In this document: piece by piece, positions 1 through 6,202 of the stretch | Position numbering within the stretch: the first letter of the stretch is position 1 | Layout of the letters: every line of letters starts with the position of its first letter | Source of the DNA: Spirochaetales bacterium | GTDB taxonomy: Bacteria > Spirochaetota > Spirochaetia > Sphaerochaetales > Sphaerochaetaceae | Assembly (NCBI GenBank): GCA_022784805.1 | Contig: JALFYG010000059.1 | Coordinates: 1-10,877, forward strand | DNA length: 10,877 bases | Direction: 5' to 3' | Translations under genes and position numbers: made by a program | The notes under the pieces: model-generated | The model's input: the letters and a program-made list of their open reading frames with translations, nothing else | What the model was told of the DNA's origin: nothing | The model's database searches: none

Positions 1-1069
1 AACTGATGAAGAGAGAGCAGATCTTGAAGCTCAGGGGATCAAGCCTGTAATCAGACTACGTGTCCCTACTGAGGGTAAGACTACTTTCCACGATGTTTTG
101 ATGGGTGACATCACAAGAAAGAATAAGGATGTCTCTCCAGATCCGATCCTTCTCAAGAGCGATGGATTCCCAACTTACCACCTGGCAAATGTCATCGACG
201 ACCATTTGATGGGAATCACACACATCATGAGAGCTCAGGAGTGGATTCCATCTGGGCCACTGCACATCCTTCTTTATGAAGCATTTGGCTGGGAGCCACC
301 AATCTATTGCCATCTTCCTATGGTTATGGGTAAGGACGGACAGAAGCTCAGTAAGAGACATGGTTCCACTTCAGTCAGAGACTTCAGAGCAAAGGGATAT
401 CTTCCTGAAGCCATCATCAACTATGTAACAATGGTTGGTTGGTCTCTCGATGACCACACAGAGTTCTTCTCAAAGGAAGACTTGGAGAAGTGCTTCAAGA
501 TTGAAAACATCCATAAGGCTCCAGGCGTCTTCGACTATAAGAAGCTTGACTGGTTCAATGGTCAGTACATCAGAGAATGCGATGACGAAAGACTTGCTTC
601 TCTTTGTACCCCTTACCTCCAGGAAGCTGGCTTTATTTCCAAGGAAGAGACTGAAGAAGAGAAGAAGCTGGTGCTTTCCCTTATTCCGTCTGTCAAGGAG
701 AGAATGAAGGTCATCTCTGATGTCGTACCTCTCACAACATTCCTCTTCAAGGACGAGCCTGTTCTGGATAAATCCATCTACATCGCAAAGGGTAGCGATG
801 AAGAGAGCACTCTCAAAGCTCTGGAGACAGGAAGTGAAATCCTTATTTCACGCCTTAAGGAAGGAAAGGCAGAGGCAGAAATCGAAGAAGAGTTGGTTAA
901 TCTTTCAAAAGATCTTGCAATCAAGATCAATGGCGTATTCCAGCCGATCCGTGTTGCAATAACCAATTCCACAGTATCCCTCCCTCTCTTTGACTCCATC
1001 AGACTTTTGGGTCTTGATGAAACAGAAAGAAGATTGGCAAGGGCAATCAAAAACTTTAAGGAGAATTAA
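1..1069 (+). CDS. gltX: Glutamyl-tRNA synthetase, C-terminal part (5' end cut by window)
   Basis: Class I aminoacyl-tRNA synthetase that attaches glutamate to tRNA-Glu in the cytoplasm. The reading frame is open from base 2, giving 355 visible residues. Full-length bacterial GltX is about 480-500 residues, so roughly 130 N-terminal residues, including the HIGH-type signature, lie outside the window. Visible family features are the stretch DGFPTYHLANVIDDHLMGI, then RAQEWIPSGPLHI, and the KMSKS-type loop KLSKRHGS at fragment residues 115-122. The helical anticodon-binding region follows (FNGQYIRE, then a charged C-terminal domain). The TAA stop at 1067-1069 is 3 nt from the next ATG, so it is the first visible gene of a synthetase operon. 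If the genome lacks glnS, this enzyme may also charge tRNA-Gln with Glu for amidation; that is inference. Family assignment is very secure. Confidence 0.97.
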   Translation, partial: TDEERADLEAQGIKPVIRLRVPTEGKTTFHDVLMGDITRKNKDVSPDPILLKSDGFPTYHLANVIDDHLMGITHIMRAQEWIPSGPLHILLYEAFGWEPPIYCHLPMVMGKDGQKLSKRHGSTSVRDFRAKGYLPEAIINYVTMVGWSLDDHTEFFSKEDLEKCFKIENIHKAPGVFDYKKLDWFNGQYIRECDDERLASLCTPYLQEAGFISKEETEEEKKLVLSLIPSVKERMKVISDVVPLTTFLFKDEPVLDKSIYIAKGSDEESTLKALETGSEILISRLKEGKAEAEIEEELVNLSKDLAIKINGVFQPIRVAITNSTVSLPLFDSIRLLGLDETERRLARAIKNFKEN

Positions 1070-1072
1070 ACT

Positions 1073-2401
1073 ATGGCTGATGTAGTTACAATGGACAAAA
1101 TTATATCTCTCTGCAGACGTAGAGGTTTTATCTTCCAGTCTTCCGAGATCTATGGTGGACTCAATGGTGCTTATGACTACGGTCCAATGGGTGTGGAACT
1201 TAAGAATAACATCCGTGACTTCTGGTGGAAGGAAATGACAAGAATGCATGACAACATCGTAGGCTTGGATGCCTCCATCTTGATGCACCCACGTGTTTGG
1301 GAAGCCAGCGGCCACGTCTCCAACTTCACAGACCCAATGGTTGACTGTAAGGTATGTAAGTCTCGTTTCCGCGCTGACCAGATTGACCTTAACGCTCCAT
1401 GTCCTGTATGTGGAAACAAGGGAACATTCACAGAGCCAAGAAACTTCAACCTTATGTTCGAGACACACATCGGTGCAAACAGAGACGCTGCATCTGTAGT
1501 TTACCTTAGACCTGAAACAGCTCAGGGAATCTATGTAGACTACAAGAACGTTCTCCAGTCTTCCCGTGTCAAGATTCCATTTGGTATTGCTCAGGTGGGT
1601 AAGTCCTTCAGAAACGAAATCACAACAAAGAACTTCATCTTCCGTTCCTGCGAGTTCGAGCAGATGGAAATGCAGTTCTTCTGTAAGCCAGGCACAGATG
1701 AAGAGTGGTTCCCATACTGGAGAGAAGAGAGAATGAAGTTCTATGACAAGATGGGTATCAGAGCTGACCATCTCAGATGGCATCAGCATGGACCAGATGA
1801 GCTTGCATTCTACGCCAAGGATGCTTATGACATTCAGTTCCTCTTCCCAATGGGATGGCAGGAATTGGAGGGTGTACACTCCAGAACTGACTATGACCTT
1901 GGTCAGCATACTAAGTTCAGCGGCAAGGATCTCACATATCTTGATCCAGAGACAAATGAGAGATATATCCCATATGTCGTCGAAACATCTGCTGGTCTTA
2001 CAAGAAACGTTCTTATGGTTCTATCTGACGCATATGACGAAGAGCCTACACCAGAAGGCGATGTAAGAACTGTAATGCACTTCCATCCAGCAATCGCTCC
2101 TATCAAGGTTGCAGTCCTTCCTCTTGTCAAGAAGGATGGCCTTGGAGAGTATGCTTCAAATCTCGAGCACTCTCTCAGAGGCGAGTTCAACACATTCTTC
2201 GATCAGTCAGGTGCTGTTGGAAGAAGATACAGAAGACAGGATGAAATCGGTACTCCTTACTGCGTAACAGTTGACTATCAGACACTCCAGGATCATACAG
2301 TAACTGTAAGATTCCGTGATTCCATGAAGCAGGAAAGAGTCGCTGTGGACAATCTTGTCACATTTATCAAAGACGCAATGAAGAACTATAGGAGAGTTTG
2401 A
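1073..2401 (+). CDS. glyS: Glycyl-tRNA synthetase, single-chain (alpha2) type
   Basis: Class II synthetase that charges tRNA-Gly with glycine. It is 442 residues, the compact homodimeric form rather than the alpha2-beta2 GlyQ/GlyS form. The N-terminus has the class-specific SSEIYGGLNGAYDYGPMG (23-40). A zinc-knuckle insertion carries Cys92, Cys95, Cys110 and Cys113 (two CxxC pairs). Motif 2 is around 179-200 (SFRNEI, then FRSCEFEQMEMQ), and motif 3 is VVETSAGLTRNVL at 302-314. The C-terminal anticodon-binding domain starts near HPAIAPIKVAVLPL (338-351). The ATG at 1073 is chosen because AAGGAGAA at 1058-1065, inside the end of gltX, is a good Shine-Dalgarno. The TGA stop overlaps the tyrS ATG. 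Borrelia carries the same gltX-glyS-tyrS neighbours, as I recall. Whether glyS or glyQS is preferred as the symbol depends on the naming scheme. Confidence 0.97.
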   Translation: MADVVTMDKIISLCRRRGFIFQSSEIYGGLNGAYDYGPMGVELKNNIRDFWWKEMTRMHDNIVGLDASILMHPRVWEASGHVSNFTDPMVDCKVCKSRFRADQIDLNAPCPVCGNKGTFTEPRNFNLMFETHIGANRDAASVVYLRPETAQGIYVDYKNVLQSSRVKIPFGIAQVGKSFRNEITTKNFIFRSCEFEQMEMQFFCKPGTDEEWFPYWREERMKFYDKMGIRADHLRWHQHGPDELAFYAKDAYDIQFLFPMGWQELEGVHSRTDYDLGQHTKFSGKDLTYLDPETNERYIPYVVETSAGLTRNVLMVLSDAYDEEPTPEGDVRTVMHFHPAIAPIKVAVLPLVKKDGLGEYASNLEHSLRGEFNTFFDQSGAVGRRYRRQDEIGTPYCVTVDYQTLQDHTVTVRFRDSMKQERVAVDNLVTFIKDAMKNYRRV

Positions 2402-3648
2402 TGAACAAGGCACTCCAGACACTTATCGACAGAGGCTTTATTAAAGACTGCACCAACTGGGATGGCTTATCTGACTTGATGGATAAAGAGTCTGTATCAT
2501 TTTACTGTGGTACAGACCCGACCGGTCCTTCCTTGCATGTAGGTCACATTGTTCCTTTCTTTGCAATGCACCACCTTCAGAAGTATGGACATCGTCCTGT
2601 GGCTCTTGTCGGTGGAGGCACTGGTCTTATCGGAGACCCTTCCGGCAAGACAGAGATGAGAAAGATTCTTCCTATCGAAGAAATCAATAAGAATGCCCAG
2701 AACATTGCAAAGCAGCTTTCAAAGGTCGTAGATTTCTCCGAGAACCCTCCAGAGGGATATGGAAAGGCAATCATTGCAAACAATGCTGATTGGCTTGTCG
2801 ACTTGAACTACATCCAGTTCCTCAGGGATGTTGGAAAGTATTTCTCCGTCAACAGAATGCTCACTTTTGAAGGCGTAAAGCAGAGACTTGAGAGAGGACT
2901 CTCATTTATCGAGTTCAACTATCAGCTCTTGCAGTCCTATGACTTCCACATGCTTAACGAGAAGTTTGGAACAAGACTTCAGATCGGTGGAGCAGATCAA
3001 TGGGGCAACATTGTTGCAGGTATCGACCTTATTCAGAGAATGGGTGGCGAAGAATGCTTCGGCCTTACTTTCAATCTCATCATGCGTGCTGACGGCAAGA
3101 AGATGGGAAAGAGTGAGAAGGGCGCAGTATTTTTGGATCCGACTCTCTATTCTCCTTATGATTTCTATCAGTATTGGAGAAACGTTTCTGACCCAGATGC
3201 AATCAAGTTCATGAAGCTCTTTACCTTCATGCCTCTTGATGAAATCAAGGAATATGAGGATCCAAATAGAAACATCAACGATGCCAAGGCCAGACTTGCC
3301 TATGAAATTACAAAGATTATTCATGGGGAAGAGGAAGCTGAGAAGGCAAGGGATGCTGCAGCACACCTTTTCTCAAAGGGTGATGGAAACAAGGAAAACG
3401 TTCCTACCGTCCAGCTTGACAAGGCTCTCTTTGAAAACGGAATCGGAGTCTTGGACCTCTTTACAAAGAGTGGTCTCACTCAGAGTAACGGAGACGCAAG
3501 AAGACTCGTTGTCCAGGGGGGAGCAGAGGTAAACGGAAAGAAGATTTCTGATCCTAAGACCGTCTTCACTCTCTCTGATGCAGACAGCGATGGCGACTTC
3601 ATGCTCAAGGCAGGAAAGAAGAAGTTTATGAGAGTACAGCCCAGCTGA
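2401..3648 (+). CDS. tyrS: Tyrosyl-tRNA synthetase
   Basis: Class I synthetase that charges tRNA-Tyr. It is 415 residues, normal for bacterial TyrRS. Visible motifs are CGTDPTGPSLHVGH (36-49), with HVGH as the HIGH signature; the tyrosine-pocket motif QIGGADQWGN (194-203); the KMSKS loop as KMGKS (234-238); and a C-terminal S4-like RNA-binding domain from about residue 351 (DARRLVVQGGAEVNGKKI). I place the start at ATG 2401, three bases after an in-frame TTG at 2398. AGGAG at 2390-2394 lies 6 nt before the ATG, and the ATG overlaps the glyS stop as TGATG, a common translational-coupling arrangement. It is the last gene of the synthetase operon; a strong terminator follows 19 nt after the stop. 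Confidence 0.97.
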   Translation: MNKALQTLIDRGFIKDCTNWDGLSDLMDKESVSFYCGTDPTGPSLHVGHIVPFFAMHHLQKYGHRPVALVGGGTGLIGDPSGKTEMRKILPIEEINKNAQNIAKQLSKVVDFSENPPEGYGKAIIANNADWLVDLNYIQFLRDVGKYFSVNRMLTFEGVKQRLERGLSFIEFNYQLLQSYDFHMLNEKFGTRLQIGGADQWGNIVAGIDLIQRMGGEECFGLTFNLIMRADGKKMGKSEKGAVFLDPTLYSPYDFYQYWRNVSDPDAIKFMKLFTFMPLDEIKEYEDPNRNINDAKARLAYEITKIIHGEEEAEKARDAAAHLFSKGDGNKENVPTVQLDKALFENGIGVLDLFTKSGLTQSNGDARRLVVQGGAEVNGKKISDPKTVFTLSDADSDGDFMLKAGKKKFMRVQPS

Positions 3649-3667
3649 GCTCTCTTTAATTATTGAT

Positions 3668-3711
3668 GCCCCATTGTGGACAATACCCACTTGGGGCGTT
3701 ATCTTTTTCTT
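3668..3711 (+). terminator. Intrinsic terminator of the gltX-glyS-tyrS operon
   Basis: An outer stem GCCCCA (3668-3673) pairs perfectly with TGGGGC (3692-3697). An inner stem GTGG (3676-3679) pairs with CCAC (3687-3690) across a small TT/T internal loop, and the apical loop is 3680-3686. A T-rich run TTTTTCTT (3704-3711) follows after six bases. Position right behind tyrS and the GC-rich stem make this a convincing rho-independent terminator. Its T run abuts the ATG of the next gene. Confidence 0.85.
3677..3705 (+). promoter_or_regulatory. Candidate sigma-70-type promoter inside the terminator
   Basis: TGGACA (3677-3682, five of six matches to TTGACA) is separated by exactly 17 nt from TATCTT (3700-3705, four of six matches to TATAAT). 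Start would fall around 3712, the A of the next gene's ATG, giving a leaderless mRNA. That gene has no Shine-Dalgarno, which agrees. The assignment is by inspection only. Confidence 0.4.
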
Positions 3712-4344
3712 ATGAAGAATTACACTGACCCAAAAAACACTCCTTTGAAGTTCCATAGAATTTACGCTGCCGTGGTTCTTCCAATGGATTTGTTTTTGAA
3801 TATATATTCCCTGATTACAATCGTCTCATCCATCTCAAAAGAAGGAGCTCTGGTTTGGGATTGGATATCTTTGGCCACAACAATAGTGTACCTTGTGTTG
3901 ATCATGGCTGCCTTCAGAGGACTCTTGGTATTTAGGAAGAGGGGTCTTTATGCAATATTTGCTCTGTTACTTCTTCAGATAATAGACAACGGATATACAT
4001 TCTATCTCTCTTTTACAACTGGAAACACTGTGTTCACCATATCATCAGTGATCTCCATCCTCATCCTTGCTTCTATTCTCTATTACTACTATATACGCCG
4101 TAAGCTCTTTACAAAGGAAGGCATAGATGTAGCTGCATATATGGCAAAGAGAAATGCAATGGCAAATGGCCAGTATCAGAATACGGTACAGGAAACCCTT
4201 GTTCCACAGGAAGAGGTTATCGTGGAAGAGGAGAAGGAAGAGGAAATCGGAGAATATGACTGCCCAAGATGTGGCTTCCACATCACAGACGGAAAAGTCT
4301 TCTGTCCTAAGTGCGGGGCCCAGACAAGGACTGTCAGGAGATAA
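3712..4344 (+). CDS. Four-helix membrane protein with C-terminal zinc ribbon
   Basis: Hypothetical protein of 210 residues, not assigned to a named family. Four hydrophobic segments are visible at about 18-40, 48-72, 79-100 and 106-128, followed by a basic stretch (YIRRKLF). A Glu-rich linker comes next (about 165-181). The C-terminal zinc ribbon has Cys184-x2-Cys187 (CPRC) and Cys198-x2-Cys201 (CPKC). The likely topology is an inner-membrane bundle with the ribbon in the cytoplasm; the ribbon may bind RNA or protein, or be structural. The frame could be extended to a GTG at 3676, but that lies inside the tyrS terminator hairpin, so I use ATG 3712. There is no Shine-Dalgarno before it. The 3' end overlaps the convergent HAD gene by 11 bp. 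It is a real gene by its coherent domain layout; its function is unknown. Confidence 0.8.
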   Translation: MKNYTDPKNTPLKFHRIYAAVVLPMDLFLNIYSLITIVSSISKEGALVWDWISLATTIVYLVLIMAAFRGLLVFRKRGLYAIFALLLLQIIDNGYTFYLSFTTGNTVFTISSVISILILASILYYYYIRRKLFTKEGIDVAAYMAKRNAMANGQYQNTVQETLVPQEEVIVEEEKEEEIGEYDCPRCGFHITDGKVFCPKCGAQTRTVRR

Positions 4345-5062
4345 AGAAGGTGAGGGCTGTCATTACATCTGGAAAAATGTAGTCAGCCCATTTTTCAAGT
4401 TCCTTTCTTTCCCTTGTCCCTTGTATTGCAACTATCGTGCCTACTCCTGCTTTCTTGGCCATTTTCAAGTCTTTAATATTATCTGAAACTATCATCATGT
4501 CTTTGATCTCTATTCCGGAGAAAGAGGAGAAGTCCTTGATAGTCCTTGGGTCTGGTTTAGTGTGTAGTGATGAATGATCTATTGAATATGAGAAGTATTC
4601 TTTTCCAAACACAGAAAGAAAAATATCCAAAGACTCTTTTGTGTCATTGGTGAAGATGGCAAGCTTGGAACCAGCTTTAATTAGGTTTCCAAGGAGCTTT
4701 CTCAAGGAAGAGAAATCATAATTCTTCAACTCTTCTTTATATCCATAGCGGCACCTGTTTCTTATTTTCAAAAAGCCTTTTGCACTCTTAAAAGGATTAA
4801 GATGGTACTTCAAAGTAATCTTTACCAATGAGAAGAAAGAAGAGACATAGTTTCTCTTTAAAAAGAGGCCGTCTTCTATAATCTTACCATCTTTGTCAAA
4901 GCCGATTACCCTTGAAAACGCATCAATGCACTCTTCTTTTTTAGAATCATTCGGCTTGGAGAGTGGCATCTCTTTCAATAGAAAATTCTTGGTTGGTTTA
5001 TACCAAAGGGAGTATGGAAAAAGTGTACCGTCTTTGTCGAAGATGATTGCTTTGGCTGCCAT
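4334..5062 (-). CDS. HAD-superfamily hydrolase (phosphoglycolate-phosphatase-like)
   Basis: Cytoplasmic phosphatase-type protein of 242 residues. HAD motif I is FDKDGT, with nucleophile Asp9 and acid/base Asp11. Motif II is IFTND with Thr138, motif III Lys169 in TKPDP, and motif IV VSDNIKDLKMAKKAG with Asp194 and Asp198 for magnesium. The segment between motifs I and II (about 20-115) is a helical, Lys-rich cap (subclass C1) that probably sets substrate choice. Motif IV has SDN where Gph proteins usually have GDS or GDT. The overall shape suggests a small-phosphoester phosphatase, such as a Gph-like housekeeping enzyme, but the substrate cannot be read from sequence. The start ATG has no Shine-Dalgarno; nearly 30 nt of A/T-only sequence precedes it. 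It is divergent from ispE and convergent with the zinc-ribbon gene. Confidence 0.88.
   Translation of the reverse strand: MAAKAIIFDKDGTLFPYSLWYKPTKNFLLKEMPLSKPNDSKKEECIDAFSRVIGFDKDGKIIEDGLFLKRNYVSSFFSLVKITLKYHLNPFKSAKGFLKIRNRCRYGYKEELKNYDFSSLRKLLGNLIKAGSKLAIFTNDTKESLDIFLSVFGKEYFSYSIDHSSLHTKPDPRTIKDFSSFSGIEIKDMMIVSDNIKDLKMAKKAGVGTIVAIQGTRERKELEKWADYIFPDVMTALTFFIS
4354..4395 (+). terminator. Intrinsic terminator of the zinc-ribbon gene, inside the opposite gene
   Basis: GGGCTG (4354-4359) pairs with CAGCCC (4384-4389), and TACAT (4364-4368) pairs with ATGTA (4377-4381). The internal loop is TCAT/GT, the apical loop is 8 nt, and the run ATTTTT (4390-4395) follows directly. It begins 10 nt after the stop of the zinc-ribbon gene and lies in sequence that also encodes the last residues of the minus-strand HAD protein. 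The T run serves only the + strand. Confidence 0.75.
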
Positions 5063-5068
5063 AATTAA

Positions 5069-5074
5069 ATAATA
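5069..5074 (-). promoter_or_regulatory. Candidate -10 element of the HAD gene
   Basis: Read on the minus strand, TATTAT (five of six matches to TATAAT) ends exactly 6 nt before the HAD start codon at 5062, so transcription would begin at or next to the ATG. No convincing -35 hexamer lies 16-18 nt upstream. The surrounding 5063-5090 is almost entirely A/T, so a chance match is easy. Confidence 0.35.
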
Positions 5075-5137
5075 AAATAATAGTAAATAAAAGGCTACTT
5101 AAAAATATCGGTATTGCCAAAAGAATGAAGAGTTCCT

Positions 5138-5167
5138 TTGTCTGATATTTCTATGGTAACCTACTAG
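5138..5167 (+). promoter_or_regulatory. Weak candidate promoter for ispE
   Basis: The 111-bp gap between the divergent HAD and ispE genes must hold promoters for both. On the + strand, TTGTCT (5138-5143) and TACTAG (5162-5167) are 18 nt apart, and the second hexamer ends 6 nt before the ispE ATG. Matches to consensus are poor (TTGTCT four of six, TACTAG three of six). AGAGA just before the ATG is at best a weak ribosome binding site. Confidence 0.2.
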
Positions 5168-5173
5168 AGAACT

Positions 5174-5974
5174 ATGAAAGAGACAGTAAGGGCTTATGCC
5201 AAAGTAAATATAGGACTGAAGGTTGGGGAGAAAAGAAGCGATGGCTACCATAACATCGACTCTTATTTTCTCAGAATTCCCTTTTATGATGAATTGACAC
5301 TCTCCCTGGAGAATGGGGAATACAGCGTAAAGATCAAAGGGAATGAGAGCTATCTTCCAAAAGGCAAAGTAGACATTATGGAGAAAGCTGCAAGAGTATA
5401 TAGAGAGAATACGGGGCTCGATTTCTCCCTCTCTATTAATATAAATAAGCAGATCCCAGATCAAGCAGGCCTTGGAGGAGGCAGCTCAGACGCGGCATCG
5501 GTTCTTCTCTTTCTCAATAGACACTTAAAAGCTTTGGATAAAGAAGATCTGATCAAGCTCTCTGCATCTGTGGGTGCAGACGTTCCTTTCTTTGTTTCTG
5601 ACACCAACCTTGCCCGCGTTAGTGGGATTGGGGATATCGTTAAACCTGAAATATATTCTCTTCCTTATAAATACATCTCCCTTTTCAGGGCTGTAGGAAG
5701 CGGTGTTTCAACAAAAGAAGCTTACGAAAAGCTGGATAGTCGAGAAGTTTTATACACACCCCTTCCACATCTTTCTTTTCCCTTGACGAGGGAATCTTTC
5801 CCAAATGATTTTGAATTATTGGAAGGAAAAGCCATGCTTGAGTCCATTGATTCTCTTCTTTCTCCCTCAGACTATGCTTCACTCAGCGGCAGCGGAAGCG
5901 TGTGGTTTGTATTGTCAGAAATGGAAATAAAAACAAATAAAAAAGAATTTCTGGGCTCAAGAGAATTATTGTGA
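5174..5974 (+). CDS. ispE: 4-diphosphocytidyl-2-C-methyl-D-erythritol kinase
   Basis: Cytoplasmic GHMP-family kinase that phosphorylates the 2-hydroxyl of CDP-ME with ATP in the MEP (non-mevalonate) isoprenoid pathway. It is 266 residues, slightly shorter than the usual ~280. It has the N-terminal AKVNIGLKVG with catalytic-type Lys10 and RSDGYHNIDS (21-30). The ATP-binding glycine-rich loop is PDQAGLGGGSSDAAS (95-109), and the catalytic Asp lies in GADVPFF (134-140). The C-terminal GHMP motif is SLSGSGS (236-242). The first ATG (5174) is used because the conserved AYAKVN follows directly. The gene is followed by a hairpin and a tRNA-Gln gene, and then by rplY-pth. An ispE/rplY/pth neighbourhood also occurs in Firmicutes (ispE, spoVG, ctc, pth), so the location is conserved in outline. 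Confidence 0.95.
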   Translation: MKETVRAYAKVNIGLKVGEKRSDGYHNIDSYFLRIPFYDELTLSLENGEYSVKIKGNESYLPKGKVDIMEKAARVYRENTGLDFSLSININKQIPDQAGLGGGSSDAASVLLFLNRHLKALDKEDLIKLSASVGADVPFFVSDTNLARVSGIGDIVKPEIYSLPYKYISLFRAVGSGVSTKEAYEKLDSREVLYTPLPHLSFPLTRESFPNDFELLEGKAMLESIDSLLSPSDYASLSGSGSVWFVLSEMEIKTNKKEFLGSRELL

Positions 5975-5981
5975 TGGACTA

Positions 5982-6010
5982 GAGATGAGATTTCTGTTAG
6001 TCTCATTCTC
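5982..6010 (+). terminator. Hairpin between ispE and tRNA-Gln, possible terminator or processing site
   Basis: GAGATGAGA (5982-5990) pairs with TCTCATTCTC (6001-6010): nine pairs with T6006 bulged and a 10-nt loop. It begins 8 nt after the ispE stop and ends 5 nt before the tRNA. The following GTCTT is a poor T run, so termination is uncertain; it could instead mark a processing point in an ispE-tRNA transcript. Confidence 0.35.
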
Positions 6011-6015
6011 GTCTT

Positions 6016-6087
6016 AGGGCCGTAGCCCAACGGTTAAGGCAGGAGATTTTGATTCTTCATATTGCAGTTCGATTCTGCACGGCCCTG
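6016..6087 (+). tRNA. tRNA-Gln, anticodon UUG
   Basis: A complete cloverleaf can be folded. The acceptor stem AGGGCCG (6016-6022) pairs perfectly with CGGCCCT (6080-6086), and the discriminator is G6087. The D stem GCC/GGC (6025-6027 with 6038-6040) closes a loop containing GG. The anticodon stem GGAGA (6042-6046) pairs with TCTTC (6054-6058), with one G-U pair. The 7-nt loop reads TT-TTG-AT, so the anticodon TTG (6049-6051) decodes CAA. The variable loop is ATAT. The T stem TGCAG/CTGCA (6063-6067 with 6075-6079) closes the loop TTCGATT. The 3' CCA is not encoded (the genome continues GAT after the discriminator), so a CCA-adding enzyme is needed. The G73 discriminator fits glutamine identity. 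Confidence 0.95.
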
Positions 6088-6106
6088 GATTATTTCTTTC
6101 AACACC

Positions 6107-6135
6107 TTTACTTTTCTTCCTCTCCAATGTAACAT
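6107..6135 (+). promoter_or_regulatory. Candidate promoter of rplY-pth-tilS
   Basis: TTTACT (6107-6112) and TAACAT (6130-6135) are 17 nt apart; each matches the sigma-70 consensus at four of six positions. Transcription would start near 6142, just at the first of two small leader hairpins. Found by inspection only. Confidence 0.35.
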
Positions 6136-6143
6136 TTCAAAGG

Positions 6144-6182
6144 CGCCTTGTGGCGATAAATGGTAACGGGACAATAACCCGT
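6144..6182 (+). promoter_or_regulatory. Two-hairpin leader upstream of rplY
   Basis: Hairpin 1 is CGCC (6144-6147) pairing with GGCG (6152-6155) around a 4-nt loop. Hairpin 2 is ACGGG (6166-6170) pairing with CCCGT (6178-6182) around a 7-nt loop. Both precede a strong Shine-Dalgarno AAGGAG (6190-6195). The position between a candidate promoter and a ribosomal-protein gene fits a regulatory leader, possibly autogenous control by L25, but I do not recognise a named motif and the stems are short. Confidence 0.35.
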
Positions 6183-6202
6183 GAGAGTTAAGGAGAACTA
6201 AA

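Noticed and set aside
905..1909. A 334-codon open frame on the minus strand across the gltX-glyS junction.
   Set aside because: It lies opposite two certain genes, its translation shows no domain or motif, and its composition follows from the codon bias of the sense strand.
2398..2400. TTG as a start codon for tyrS.
   Set aside because: The ATG three bases later has better spacing from AGGAG (6 nt) and forms the usual TGATG stop-start overlap.
3676..3711. GTG start giving 12 extra residues to the zinc-ribbon protein.
   Set aside because: These codons lie within the tyrS terminator hairpin and its T run, with no ribosome binding site before them.
4268..4284. Perfect 7-bp inverted repeat GATGTGG/CCACATC with a 3-nt loop, considered as a terminator for the HAD gene on the minus strand.
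   Set aside because: There is no T run on the minus strand after it, and it encodes the first half of the zinc ribbon, so coding constraint explains it.
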